A stretch of 58,773 nt of DNA from Candidatus Blautia excrementipullorum (GCA_019118645.1 DWYN01000170.1:1-58773); one strand, 5' to 3'; numbered from the stretch's first letter, positions 7,043-16,635 are shown. Made by a program: numbers and translations. The notes: a model not told the origin generated them from the sequence alone.

Positions 7043-8709
7043 CAAAAAAGATATTTAAGTCCAGCATACTGGCGTCTGTAATTATCCTCATTTTGGGGAT
7101 GGCCTGCGTGCTGGGCGTTTTGTATCAGTATTTTGGAGAACAGATCAACAGCGAACTGAAAAAAGAGGCGGAATATCTTTCCTACGGGGTGGAGCTGGAG
7201 GGAGAAACCTACCTGGAGCAGGTCAACGACCAGGATTCCCGTATTACCTATATTGATGAAGAGGGAAATGTTCTCTACGACAGCATGGCTGACGAGGCGA
7301 ATATGGAAAACCACAGAGACAGGGAGGAGTTTCAGGAGGCGGAAGAAACAGGCGTGGGACAGGCAGAACGCATGTCGGACACCCTGTCAGAGAGAACCCT
7401 GTATTATGCAGTGCGCCTTGAGGACAACTCCGTACTGAGAGTATCCAGCACACAGGACTCGGTGCTGGCTTTGACAGTTCAGCTGATCCCTTCCGCACTG
7501 GGAATTCTTGTTGTGCTGATTGTTCTGTCGGGTATTTTTGCCTCCAGAATCGCTTCTTATATTGTAGAGCCTATCAACTCTCTGGATCTGGATCATGCGG
7601 AGGACAATGAAACTTATGAAGAAGTGGCGCCGCTGCTCAGTAAGATTCATAAACAGAGCGGGCAGATCAGGACGCAGCTTGAGGAAGCAAGAAGAAACCA
7701 GGAAGAGTTTCAGATTATTACGGAAAATATGCAGGAAGGGCTTCTGGTGATAGATGCTTACACAATGATTCTTTCCGGAAATTCCAGTGTGTGGAAGATG
7801 TTCCAGGTATGGGAGCCGAAAATCGGAGAGAGTGTGTATTCTCTTGACAGAACAGAGGACTTCCGGAAGCTGATTGAAAAAGTTCTCGAGGGAGAGCACG
7901 GAAGCACCCTTCTTCGGATTGATAATGAATTTATTCAGCTGATCGCGAACCCTGTCTCCAGGGACGGAAAAACCGTTGGAGCGGTTCTTGTTCTGATGAA
8001 TGAGACGGAAAAAGTGGAGAGGGAAAACCTCAGGAGAGAATTTTCCGCAAATGTTTCCCATGAGCTGAAAACTCCTCTTACGTCTATTTCCGGATATGCG
8101 GAGATTATCCAGGGCGGCCTTGTAAAGGATGAAGATATCAAGAAATTTGCCGGCAGAATATACAAAGAAGCCCAGAGACTGATTCAGCTTGTGGAGGATA
8201 CAATAAAAATTTCTCAGCTGGACGAAGGAGAAAATCCTTATGAGTGGGAAAACGTAGACGTTTATAAGGTGGCAAAGGACGTCTGCAGCCATTTAAAGGA
8301 TATAGCCTGGAAAAAGAACGTTCATCTTTTTATTGAAGGACAGAAAACCATCTGCCGTACAGTTCGTCCGATTCTGGAGGAAATTTTATACAACCTCTGC
8401 GACAATGGAATTAAATATAACAAGGACGATGGAACCGTAAGCATTCATATAAAAGACGAAGGAGATAATATCCGCCTCATGGTAAAAGATAACGGAATCG
8501 GCATTCCGCGGGAGGATGTGAACCGTGTATTTGAACGATTCTACCGTGTGGATAAGAGCCATTCCAGAGAAATAGGCGGAACAGGACTTGGATTGTCCAT
8601 TGTAAAACACGGAGTAACCTTCCTGGGAGGAACCCTGGATCTGGTCAGCGAAGTGGATAAAGGAACGGAGATTACGGTGATTTTGCCGAAAGACGGGAAA
8701 AAGAATTGA
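7039..8709 (+). CDS. phoR: Phosphate-type sensor histidine kinase
   Basis: A 556-residue membrane kinase. Order: membrane helix at about 10-30, an extracytoplasmic domain, second helix near 150-172, a PAS-like domain (about 225-330), HisKA with the phospho-acceptor His in FSANVSHELKTP (about residue 339), then a HATPase with N box NLCDNGIKYN and glycine motifs KDNGIGIP and GGTGLGLSIVKH. It starts with TTG at 7039, served by GGAGGAAACGAAGG and coupled to phoU. Its place in the pst operon says PhoR. No response-regulator gene lies next to it, which is unusual; the partner must be encoded elsewhere. Confidence 0.9.
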   Translation: MTKKIFKSSILASVIILILGMACVLGVLYQYFGEQINSELKKEAEYLSYGVELEGETYLEQVNDQDSRITYIDEEGNVLYDSMADEANMENHRDREEFQEAEETGVGQAERMSDTLSERTLYYAVRLEDNSVLRVSSTQDSVLALTVQLIPSALGILVVLIVLSGIFASRIASYIVEPINSLDLDHAEDNETYEEVAPLLSKIHKQSGQIRTQLEEARRNQEEFQIITENMQEGLLVIDAYTMILSGNSSVWKMFQVWEPKIGESVYSLDRTEDFRKLIEKVLEGEHGSTLLRIDNEFIQLIANPVSRDGKTVGAVLVLMNETEKVERENLRREFSANVSHELKTPLTSISGYAEIIQGGLVKDEDIKKFAGRIYKEAQRLIQLVEDTIKISQLDEGENPYEWENVDVYKVAKDVCSHLKDIAWKKNVHLFIEGQKTICRTVRPILEEILYNLCDNGIKYNKDDGTVSIHIKDEGDNIRLMVKDNGIGIPREDVNRVFERFYRVDKSHSREIGGTGLGLSIVKHGVTFLGGTLDLVSEVDKGTEITVILPKDGKKN

Positions 8710-8720
8710 TATATATAAAG

Positions 8721-8766
8721 AAAAAGAGATTATCGGAAATGAGACGTTTTCTGATAATCTCTTTTT
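8721..8766. terminator. Bidirectional terminator, phoR and Cys-rich gene
   Basis: AAAAAGAGATTATC (8721-8734) pairs with GATAATCTCTTTTT (8753-8766), extended inward by GGAAA/TTTTC with a G-T wobble. T runs lie on both strands, so it ends phoR from the left and the minus-strand Cys-rich gene from the right. Confidence 0.92.
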
Positions 8767-8772
8767 TCAGTC

Positions 8773-8964
8773 TTAATAATTGTAAGCTCCCTCATAGCTG
8801 AAACAGGATGTCTTTTTCCGGGACTGGTCTTTGCATGCACGGCAGCGGTCACAGAATTCCTGCTCATAGCAGGTGGCGCAGAGACAGTCTCCGCAGGCGC
8901 TGCGGTCATACTCCGGGGTGCAGGTGTATGCCCTCTTGCCATCGTAATCTTCCTTCATATGCAT
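8773..8964 (-). CDS. Small cysteine-rich protein
   Basis: A 63-residue protein with nine cysteines, most in a dense cluster (CGDCLCATC, then CDRCRAC), between a charged start (MHMKEDYDGKR) and an aromatic end (FSYEGAYNY). The pattern suggests metal binding, for example zinc or an iron-sulfur cluster, but no named family is recognised. AAAGGAG lies just upstream; an in-frame GTG at 8967 and a later ATG at 8958 are alternative starts. No signal peptide or membrane segment. It shares a bidirectional terminator with phoR and is followed upstream by yitT on the same strand. Confidence 0.7.
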   Translation of the reverse strand: MHMKEDYDGKRAYTCTPEYDRSACGDCLCATCYEQEFCDRCRACKDQSRKKTSCFSYEGAYNY

Positions 8965-9087
8965 CACGCTCCTTTAAGTCTATTATACCTAAAGGAGCGG
9001 GCAATTCAAGAGATTTCGAAAAGATATTCAGATAATTCCGGAATATACAGGGAAATGTACTTCGAAACAGAGGGATCCGTCTCACTG

Positions 9088-9969
9088 TCAATAATCTGTC
9101 TTATGGTAGAATCTTCCGTTGATAAAGTCTGTTTTGATGATATTTACAAAAGCGTCAGGATCTACTTCCATCACTTTCTTAACGAGAAGTTTCGCCTCCT
9201 CCCGGGACACTACAGAGTAAATCATGGAAGTGGCGTCTTTCGTATAGCATCCGATGCCGTCAATACGAGTGGCGGAGTGATGGGAGAGATGGGAGATTTC
9301 TTCGTAGACCTCATCCGGATGTCTTGTGACAATAAAAAGCGTATGTTTTTTATATCGCTGGTGAAGCATCTGAACTACCTGGGTGGAAGTGAACTGAAAG
9401 ATAATGGAATACAGTGCCTTGTCCCAGCCGAAAAGCAGGCCTGCGATGACCAGCAGAACCGCGTTTCCGCAGAAAATGTAATTCCAGATATCGCGTCCGC
9501 TTTTTTCGGAAAAGTAGATGGCGATAAAGTCAGTTCCTCCCGTGCTGGTATTTCCGATCAGGCACAGAGTGATTACAACGCCATTGATCAGACCGCCGAA
9601 GATACTGATCAGCAGCGGATCGTATGTAATGGGCTGCGCCGGGATCAGGTCGGTCAGAATACTGGACAGAACAATCACCACACAGGAACTCATGGTGAAC
9701 TTGATACCGATGAACCTGAGGCCGATAAAAACGGGAAAAGCGTTCAGAGTAATATTAATGACGGTGTAGGGAACTTCCAGCCCTGCAAATTCCCGGAAAA
9801 TATTCTGAAGAAGCAGAGTTAATCCGTTAAAGCCTCCCGGAATTAATCCGCCCGTATTGACAAAGGTATTGATATTGACCGCGCAGATCACAGCAGCAAT
9901 AACGGCGCAGCCATAACGTTTCATTTCGATTTTCGGGTCCATGTTTTTTAAGGATGCCAGACTATTCAT
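9088..9969 (-). CDS. YitT family membrane protein
   Basis: A 293-residue protein with five or six hydrophobic segments (about 20-200), including GGLIPGGFNGLTLLL and GNTSTGGTDFIA, both typical of the YitT family. A soluble C-terminal domain of the DUF2179 type follows (KHTLFIVTRHPDEVYEE onward, with GIGCYTKDATSMIYSVVSR). The biochemical role of this widespread family is not established; transport or sensing has been proposed. AAAGAGGGGGATATAAAA precedes the ATG on the minus strand. Length and domain order are normal. Confidence 0.9.
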   Translation of the reverse strand: MNSLASLKNMDPKIEMKRYGCAVIAAVICAVNINTFVNTGGLIPGGFNGLTLLLQNIFREFAGLEVPYTVINITLNAFPVFIGLRFIGIKFTMSSCVVIVLSSILTDLIPAQPITYDPLLISIFGGLINGVVITLCLIGNTSTGGTDFIAIYFSEKSGRDIWNYIFCGNAVLLVIAGLLFGWDKALYSIIFQFTSTQVVQMLHQRYKKHTLFIVTRHPDEVYEEISHLSHHSATRIDGIGCYTKDATSMIYSVVSREEAKLLVKKVMEVDPDAFVNIIKTDFINGRFYHKTDY

Positions 9970-10081
9970 ATTTTTATATCCCCCTCTTTATTATGCCGTA
10001 TTTCCGGCAGGAAGGTCTTTTTTGATCTGACTGACGGAAATACAGTGTAATATTTTTATGAATATGACCTGCTGAGAAGAC

Positions 10082-10942
10082 TTATAAAGCTTCCCAGCGT
10101 CCGGAGGCCCCGCAGGGAAGAATCAGGCCGCTGTCTGTTACAGGAAGGCCGATTTCCTGGGAGTCCACTTTTCCATGGAAATTTTTCAGTTCTGCAGCCA
10201 GCATGTAAGTGAGAACCGCAGGCGCCAGACCGGTAGTATAGGAATTGATCAGGAAAAACAGTGGATCCGGGCTGAGAATCCTGGTGCACAGCTTGATCAG
10301 AGGATGGATGGCATCTTCAATCTTCCAGATTTCTCCTTTTGGTCCCCGTCCATAGGAGGGAGGGTCCATAATGATCGCGTCATAATGATTGCCGCGGCGG
10401 ATTTCCCTTTCCACAAATTTTACACAGTCATCCACCAGCCAGCGAATGGGTGCGCTCTGAAGTCCGGAAGCGGCGGCGTTCTCTTTTGCCCAGGTGACCA
10501 TGCCCTTGGAAGCGTCCACATGGGTAACGCTGGCTCCTGCCGCGGCGGCGGCTAAAGTGGCCCCTCCGGTGTAGGCGAAAAGATTCAGAACCTTTACAGG
10601 GCGTCCGGCATTCCGGATTTTTTCGCTGAACCAGTCCCAGTTTACAGCCTGTTCCGGAAAAAGCCCGGTATGCTTGAAGCTGAAGGGCTTCAGGCGGAAG
10701 GTAAGTTCCCTGTAATGAATTTCCCATTGCTGGGGAAGATCAAAAAATTCCCACTCCCCGCCGCCTTTTTTGCTTCGATGATAGTGGGCGTTTCTGTTTT
10801 TCCAGCGCCGGTCAGTTCGGGGAGTATTCCAGATTACCTGGGGATCCGGGCGGACGAGAATATATTTTCCCCACCGTTCCAGCTTTTCCCCTGCGGATGT
10901 GTCGATTACTTCATATTCTTTCCAATTATCAGCAGTCCACAT
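10082..10942 (-). CDS. Class I SAM-dependent methyltransferase, RlmI/RlmK-like
   Basis: A 286-residue methyltransferase. The SAM site is VLNLFAYTGGATLAAA (motif I) with an acidic end in THVDASKG, and the catalytic motif IMDPPSYGRGPKGEIW resembles rRNA cytosine-5/guanine methyltransferases of the RlmI/RlmK group. The N-terminal PUA domain of those enzymes is absent, so the substrate is uncertain. ATG 10942 is preferred because GAAAGG lies at good distance; a TTG nine bases earlier is also in frame. It lies upstream of yitT on the same strand. Confidence 0.85.
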   Translation of the reverse strand: MWTADNWKEYEVIDTSAGEKLERWGKYILVRPDPQVIWNTPRTDRRWKNRNAHYHRSKKGGGEWEFFDLPQQWEIHYRELTFRLKPFSFKHTGLFPEQAVNWDWFSEKIRNAGRPVKVLNLFAYTGGATLAAAAAGASVTHVDASKGMVTWAKENAAASGLQSAPIRWLVDDCVKFVEREIRRGNHYDAIIMDPPSYGRGPKGEIWKIEDAIHPLIKLCTRILSPDPLFFLINSYTTGLAPAVLTYMLAAELKNFHGKVDSQEIGLPVTDSGLILPCGASGRWEAL

Positions 10943-11116
10943 AGATGACAACCTTTCGTTACATATTTTTGCGCTGCTGCAGAAATAATCTGCAGACAGG
11001 TTTCTCTCAGTTTCAGTATATGGTAATCAGAAGAAATCTGCAAGAAGAAAGTCTTAAGATTTTATACGGGTAGGGGAGCGGAGAGCCATTTTCCGCCTAC
11101 ATTTCTCTTCCGGGAC

Positions 11117-11146
11117 TTGACAAGCAGGAAATCAGCATACTAAAAT
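11117..11146 (+). promoter_or_regulatory. Promoter of the aminotransferase gene
   Basis: TTGACA at 11117-11122 and TAAAAT at 11141-11146, 18 bases apart, form a good vegetative promoter about 135 bases before the ATG. The rest of the 339-base gap between the divergent methyltransferase and aminotransferase genes holds no gene that I can see. Confidence 0.65.
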
Positions 11147-11281
11147 AGACAAGATAGAGTAACGTTGTAAATGGTTAAAGAGAAATGCCGTGCAGATATG
11201 ATGAGATACCTGTATTCTGTCTGAGGGGGAATGTCAGCCGGGGCAGGGAATTTTGCCAGGTACGGCACGAGGAGGAAGATT

Positions 11282-12565
11282 ATGCAGAAATACAGTGAAA
11301 TGAGCAGAGAACAGCTATTGGATCTGAAGAAAGAACTGAACCAGCAGTTTGCGGACATCAAGGCTCAGGGACTTTCCCTGGATATGTCCAGAGGAAAACC
11401 GGGCATGGATCAGCTGGATATTTCCATGGGGATGATGGACGTACTGAAAGGGGATTCCGACCTGAAATGCGAGACAGGTGTGGACTGCCGGAATTACGGT
11501 GTGCCGGACGGAATTCCGGAAGCAAAACGCCTTCTGGGAGCAATATCTGAAGTAGATCCTGAAAATATCATTATTTTCGGAAATTCCAGTCTGAATGTAA
11601 TGTTTGATACGGTAGCCCGTTCCATGACACACGGTGTTATGGGAAACACACCCTGGTGCAAGCTGGATAAAGTGAAATTTCTCTGTCCTGTGCCGGGATA
11701 TGACCGTCACTTTAAGATTACAGAATTTTTTGGCATAGAGATGATCAATGTGCCTATGAGCCCCGAAGGACCGGATATGGATATGGTGGAGAAGCTGGTA
11801 AGCGAGGATGCCTCCGTAAAGGGCATCTGGTGTGTTCCGAAATATTCCAATCCCCAGGGCTACACCTATTCCGAAGAAACTGTAAAACGCTTTGCGCGCC
11901 TGAAACCTGCGGCTCCTGATTTCCGTATTTACTGGGATAATGCCTACAGTGTGCATCATCTTTATGATGACGACCAGGACTTCCTTCTTGAGATCCTTGA
12001 TGAATGTGCGAAGGCGGGCAATCCGGATCTTGTATATAAATTTACTTCCACTTCCAAAATCAGTTTTCCGGGTTCCGGTATTGCGGCTGTGGCAGCTTCC
12101 AAGGCAAATCTGGAGGATTTCCGCAAATATATGCAGATTCAGACCATTGGCCATGACAAGCTGAATCAGCTCCGTCATGTGAGATTCTTTAAAGACCTTG
12201 ACGGTGTGCATGAACATATGAGAAAACATGCGGAACTGATCCGTCCGAAATTCCAGCTGGTGGATGAGATTCTGACCAGAGAACTCGGCGGACTGGGAAT
12301 CGGAGAATGGACCAAACCAAAGGGTGGATACTTTATTTCCTTCGAGTCCATGGAAGGCTGCGCCAAGGCCATTGTAGCCAAAGCGAAAGAAGCTGGAGTT
12401 GTGATGACAGGAGCAGGCGCTACCTATCCTTATGGAAAGGATCCGAAAGATTCCAACATCCGTATCGCGCCTACCTATCCGGATCTGAAAGAACTGGAGG
12501 AGGCAGCGAAGGTTTTTGTGGTATGTGTAAAACTTGCCAGCGTAGAGAAACTGCTGGAAGCATAA
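11282..12565 (+). CDS. PLP-dependent aminotransferase, aspartate aminotransferase-like
   Basis: A 427-residue pyridoxal-phosphate enzyme. The PLP lysine lies in FTSTSKISFPGSGIAA, the Asp contacting the ring nitrogen in IYWDNAYSVHHL, and the early substrate-binding part is SLDMSRGKPGMDQLD. This type is longer than classical AspC and belongs to the group annotated as aspartate aminotransferase of many Firmicutes; substrate specificity is not proven by sequence. ATG 11282 follows CGAGGAGGAAGATT; an upstream in-frame start at 11231 lacks such a site. Genes for wall synthesis follow, so a role in amino acid supply for the wall is possible. Confidence 0.88.
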   Translation: MQKYSEMSREQLLDLKKELNQQFADIKAQGLSLDMSRGKPGMDQLDISMGMMDVLKGDSDLKCETGVDCRNYGVPDGIPEAKRLLGAISEVDPENIIIFGNSSLNVMFDTVARSMTHGVMGNTPWCKLDKVKFLCPVPGYDRHFKITEFFGIEMINVPMSPEGPDMDMVEKLVSEDASVKGIWCVPKYSNPQGYTYSEETVKRFARLKPAAPDFRIYWDNAYSVHHLYDDDQDFLLEILDECAKAGNPDLVYKFTSTSKISFPGSGIAAVAASKANLEDFRKYMQIQTIGHDKLNQLRHVRFFKDLDGVHEHMRKHAELIRPKFQLVDEILTRELGGLGIGEWTKPKGGYFISFESMEGCAKAIVAKAKEAGVVMTGAGATYPYGKDPKDSNIRIAPTYPDLKELEEAAKVFVVCVKLASVEKLLEA

Positions 12566-12665
12566 ATTGCAGAAATAATATTGTCAGAAATAGTCGGCAG
12601 AGTATTATTATCGTATGCTGACAGACGGAAAGCCGTTACAGGAGTAATCCGGACAGGGAGGTTCT

Positions 12666-14066
12666 ATGGCAGAAAAACAATCAGGAATGAGTACAGGCAG
12701 AAAGGTATTGATAGGCGTGATCGCAGTGCTGCTTCTGCTGACTGTGGCTGCCTATGGATATGGAGTATATTACTTTTCAGAATACTTTCTTCCGGGTTCT
12801 CTTGTGAACGGCTTTAACTGTTCTTATATGAGCCGGGAGGAGACGGAGCGGCTTCTGAAGAGGGAAACCGCCGCTTACGTGCTGGCTGTGCAGACCAGGG
12901 GCAACGGCCAGGAGAGCATCTCGGCGGATGAGATCGGCCTGTCTTATATTTCTGACGGAAGCATTCGGGAGCTTCTTCGGAGGCAGAGCCGTTTTCTGTG
13001 GTTCCTGTCTTTTGGACAGCACAAGACATATGAAGTTCCGGCTTCAGTTACCTACGATCCTGAACTGCTGGAGGAGAAGATTGACAGTCTCAGCTGCATG
13101 AAAAATAATATATCTCCTGTGGACGCCAGAATTGAGGATACCGGAGAAAAATTTGAAATCATACCTGAAACTGTCGGTACACAGGTAAATAGAGAACGCC
13201 TTGAAGAGGAAATCATAAAGGCGGTGACCACCGGAGATCTGGTGGTGAATCTGGAGGAAGACGGGTGTTACGACAACCCTTCGGTTTACGGAGAGGATGA
13301 ACGTCTTATCAAAGACTGTGAACAGATGAATGAGATTACGGACGTAGTGATCACCTATGATTTCAGCGACAGGAAGGAAACTGTGGACCGGGAGGTAATC
13401 CGGGGATGGCTGACAAGAGATGAGAACGGAGACCTGACTCTGGACAAAGAAAAGATATCGGCTTATGTGGCGTCTCTTGCAGAAAAATATGACACGGTAG
13501 GAACTCAGCGGACTTTTGAAACATATGATGACAGAGAAGTCAGTGTTTCCGGTGGAGACTATGGCTGGGTGATAGACCAGGAAAAAGAGACAGAGGCTCT
13601 TTTTCAGGTGGTTGCGGATAAGAAAACGCAGGTAAGGGAACCGGAATATCAGCAGAAAGCGATGAGCCGCGATGCGAACGATATCGGTTACACTTATGTG
13701 GAAATTGATCTTCCAAACCACCGCCTGGTAGTCTATCAGGACGGAAATCCTGTAGTGGATACCGGAATTCTTTCCAGCAGCGGTACGCCTGCAGGAGTTT
13801 ATATTGTGCAGGATATGCAGCAGTCGGCGCAAATCGATGGGAAAGCGGTAAATTACCGGATTGCTTTTGGAAATGGCCTTGGAATACAGGAAGATCCGGA
13901 GATGAATTTCGGTGACGCATCGTTTGGCAGCTATACAGACCTGGATGCAGCTTCAGATTTCAGCAGCTGGAGCGGCACGGGCGGGAATGTGGTGGTTTCC
14001 TCTGACCAGGCTGCTGCCGTTTATCAGAATGTAACGAAAGATATGCCCATTGTCATATACAAATAG
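12666..14066 (+). CDS. YkuD (L,D-transpeptidase)-like protein lacking the catalytic residues
   Basis: A 466-residue membrane-anchored protein: one hydrophobic helix at about 14-36, two repeats of the peptidoglycan-binding type that precedes YkuD domains (about 50-340), and a YkuD-like domain at about 346-466 beginning YTYVEIDLPNHRLVVYQDG. Active L,D-transpeptidases carry a His and an SHGCxN/R motif; here the places are taken by FGNGLGIQE and WSGTGGNVVVSS, with no Cys anywhere near. The fold seems kept (PAGVYIVQD and the ending AAAVYQNVTKDMPIVIY). It is probably a non-catalytic wall-binding or regulatory relative. ddl and murF follow on the same strand. Confidence 0.82.
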   Translation: MAEKQSGMSTGRKVLIGVIAVLLLLTVAAYGYGVYYFSEYFLPGSLVNGFNCSYMSREETERLLKRETAAYVLAVQTRGNGQESISADEIGLSYISDGSIRELLRRQSRFLWFLSFGQHKTYEVPASVTYDPELLEEKIDSLSCMKNNISPVDARIEDTGEKFEIIPETVGTQVNRERLEEEIIKAVTTGDLVVNLEEDGCYDNPSVYGEDERLIKDCEQMNEITDVVITYDFSDRKETVDREVIRGWLTRDENGDLTLDKEKISAYVASLAEKYDTVGTQRTFETYDDREVSVSGGDYGWVIDQEKETEALFQVVADKKTQVREPEYQQKAMSRDANDIGYTYVEIDLPNHRLVVYQDGNPVVDTGILSSSGTPAGVYIVQDMQQSAQIDGKAVNYRIAFGNGLGIQEDPEMNFGDASFGSYTDLDAASDFSSWSGTGGNVVVSSDQAAAVYQNVTKDMPIVIYK

Positions 14067-14175
14067 ACGATTTTTCTTCCTGCATTTATTGGAACGACAC
14101 AGGGGGAACAGGGCAGCTTACAGATGAATGATGTTTTTGGTATAAAAAAAGATAGATTTATTCAGGGAGAGAAGA

Positions 14176-15210
14176 ATGAAAATTGTTGTTTTGGCAGGAG
14201 GAACAAGTACAGAGAGGGACGTTTCTATTGTGTCCGGAACCGGAATCTGCACCGGACTGAGGGCAAAAGGCCATCAGGCGGTTCTGGCAGATGTTTTCTG
14301 CGGATTGGAAAATGTGGACTGGGAGAATCCATTCCCTGCAGAATATGATGTGGAAGCGTCTGCCGCTTATATAAAAAGTTTCAATCCGGAGATTGAAAAA
14401 ATGAAGAGGGAGCGGAAAGAGTTTTTCGGCCCCAATATCATGGAACTGTGCCGCCGGGCAGATATTGTTTTTCTGGGACTTCACGGCGCGAACGGGGAAG
14501 ACGGAAGAGTGCAGGCCGCTTTTGACCTTATGGGAATCCGTTATACGGGAACCGGATACCTCAGCAGCGCTATGGCCATGGATAAGGGCGTGACAAAATG
14601 GATGTTCCAGATGCATGGGGTACCGATACCCGGAGGAGTGACCATGAAATCCGGAGCACAGAAAAAGAACCCTGCAGATCTGGGACTTTCTTTTCCTGTG
14701 GTAGTAAAAACCTGCTGCGGGGGCTCCAGTATCGGCGTTTATATTGTAAAAGACCAGGAGGAATACGAAAAAGCTCTGGAAGAAGCTTTCTCTTACGAGG
14801 ACGAAGTGGTTGTGGAGGAGTATATCCAGGGAACGGAATATACAGTGGCTGTGGTAGACGGTCAGGCTTATCCGGTAGTGCAGATCGTTCCTTTGCAGGG
14901 CTTTTATGATTACGAAAATAAATATAAGCCGGGCGCAGTGAAAGAAATCTGCCCTGCTCCGGTTTCCGATGAACTGACAAAGCGTCTTCAGAATTATGCG
15001 GTGCAGGGGTATCATGCTTTGGGACTGGAGAGCTATGCACGTCTGGATTTTATTGTGACGGAGGATGAAAAAATCTACTGCCTGGAGGCGAACACTCTGC
15101 CCGGAATGACTCCAACCAGTCTGATACCCCAGGAAGCGGCCGTGCTGGGAATGGATTATCCTTCTCTCTGCGAGGAGCTGATCCGGGTATCCATGAAGAA
15201 ATACAGGTAA
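14176..15210 (+). CDS. ddl: D-alanine--D-alanine ligase
   Basis: A 344-residue ATP-grasp ligase joining two D-alanines for the peptidoglycan stem. Motifs: LAGGTSTERDVSIVSG at the N terminus, LGLHGANGEDGRVQ, YTGTGYLSSAMAMDK, VVKTCCGGSSIGV and the metal-binding end EANTLPGMTPTSLIP. The AGAGAAGA site precedes the ATG. murF follows after 54 bases, the enzyme that uses the product, which strengthens the call. Whether it also accepts D-lactate or D-serine is not shown by the sequence. Confidence 0.95.
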   Translation: MKIVVLAGGTSTERDVSIVSGTGICTGLRAKGHQAVLADVFCGLENVDWENPFPAEYDVEASAAYIKSFNPEIEKMKRERKEFFGPNIMELCRRADIVFLGLHGANGEDGRVQAAFDLMGIRYTGTGYLSSAMAMDKGVTKWMFQMHGVPIPGGVTMKSGAQKKNPADLGLSFPVVVKTCCGGSSIGVYIVKDQEEYEKALEEAFSYEDEVVVEEYIQGTEYTVAVVDGQAYPVVQIVPLQGFYDYENKYKPGAVKEICPAPVSDELTKRLQNYAVQGYHALGLESYARLDFIVTEDEKIYCLEANTLPGMTPTSLIPQEAAVLGMDYPSLCEELIRVSMKKYR

Positions 15211-15264
15211 ACCGGGGCAGAAGGCTGCTGAGTAACTATCTTTTACCATTAAGGAAGTACAATT

Positions 15265-16635
15265 ATGAAGAATCTCACGTTAAGAAATTTGACAAAGGTA
15301 TGCAATGGAATTTACCATGGTCCGGAGGAGGCGCTGGACGAAGAAGCGTTTTCCATTATCACGGACAGCCGTAAAGCGGAAAAGGGAGCTCTTTTTGTGG
15401 CAATTGTGGGAGAACGGGTGGACGCTCACAAATTTATTCCTGGCGTAATGGAAAAAGGAGCGCTGGCATCTGTTTCAGAGAGAGAACTGGAAGGGGCGGA
15501 GTTTCCGTATATTCAGGTAGAATCCTCTCTGCAGGCAGTAAAGGATATTGCGGAATTTTATCTGGAACAGCTGGGAATTCCGGTGGTGGGGATTACCGGC
15601 AGCGTAGGCAAGACCAGCACCAAAGAAGTCATAGCTTCTGTATTGAAGGAGAAATATCGCACTCTGAAAACGCAGGGGAATTTTAATAATGAGCTGGGAC
15701 TTCCGCTGACAGTATTCCGCCTGAGAGAAGAGGATGAGATTGCGGTTCTGGAAATGGGCATCAGTGATTTCGGTGAAATGACCCGCCTGGCCAAGATAGC
15801 AAAACCTGAGACCTGTGTGATTACCAATATCGGTACCTGTCATCTGGAAAATCTGGGAGACCGTGATGGTGTGCTCCGCGCCAAAACAGAGATTTTTCAG
15901 TATTTAAAGCCGGAGGGGCATATTGTCCTGAACGGCGACGACGACAAACTGTGTACTGTCAAGGAGTATAAAGGGATCCGGCCGGTGTTTTTCGGACTGG
16001 ACGAGACGAATGAAGTTTATGCGGATGAGATTGTGAATCGGGGACTGAAAGGCGTTTCCTGCCGGATTCATCTGGGCGGAGAAAGCTTCTCTGTTCTGAT
16101 TCCCATGCCGGGAATACATATGGTATATAATGCTCTGGCGGCAGCGGCTGTGGGCAGGATTTATGGTCTTACAACAGAAGAGATCCGCCGGGGGATAGAG
16201 AGCCTTGAGGCCATAAGCGGCCGTTTTAAGATGATCGAAACAGAGAAACTTCTGATTGTGGATGACTGCTATAATGCCAATCCCATGTCCATGAAAGCTT
16301 CCCTTGACGTGCTTCATGACGGAGCAGGGAGAAGAGTGGCGATTCTGGGAGATATGGGCGAGCTGGGAGAGAATGAAGCTGCCCTTCACCGGGAGGTAGG
16401 TGCCCATGCCGCGTCCTGCGGGATTGACGCCTGTGTGTGCGTGGGAGAACTCTCCCGTTATATGGCGGAGGCGGCCCGGGAGACAGATCCGGAATTTCCG
16501 GTATTCTATGAACCTGCAAGAGAAAGCCTTCTGGAAAATCTGAGCCGTTATATTCAGGAAGGAGATACAGTTCTGGTCAAAGCCTCTCACTTTATGAAGT
16601 TTGAGGAAGTGGTGAAGGCACTGCAGGAGTGGTAA
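15265..16635 (+). CDS. murF: UDP-N-acetylmuramoyl-tripeptide--D-alanyl-D-alanine ligase
   Basis: A 456-residue Mur ligase that adds D-Ala-D-Ala to the UDP-MurNAc-tripeptide, the last cytoplasmic step of the stem. The P-loop is GITGSVGKTSTKE (about 111-123), followed by FNNELGLPLT, the Mur signature EMGISDFGEM and the C-terminal substrate-domain motif DDCYNANPMSM. ATG lies after AAGGAAGTACAATT. It follows ddl on the same strand and is of normal length. Confidence 0.96.
   Translation: MKNLTLRNLTKVCNGIYHGPEEALDEEAFSIITDSRKAEKGALFVAIVGERVDAHKFIPGVMEKGALASVSERELEGAEFPYIQVESSLQAVKDIAEFYLEQLGIPVVGITGSVGKTSTKEVIASVLKEKYRTLKTQGNFNNELGLPLTVFRLREEDEIAVLEMGISDFGEMTRLAKIAKPETCVITNIGTCHLENLGDRDGVLRAKTEIFQYLKPEGHIVLNGDDDKLCTVKEYKGIRPVFFGLDETNEVYADEIVNRGLKGVSCRIHLGGESFSVLIPMPGIHMVYNALAAAAVGRIYGLTTEEIRRGIESLEAISGRFKMIETEKLLIVDDCYNANPMSMKASLDVLHDGAGRRVAILGDMGELGENEAALHREVGAHAASCGIDACVCVGELSRYMAEAARETDPEFPVFYEPARESLLENLSRYIQEGDTVLVKASHFMKFEEVVKALQEW

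Noticed and set aside
14158..15249. A 363-codon open frame antisense to ddl
   Set aside because: Shadow of the ddl frame; composition rich in Cys, His and Ser without motifs.
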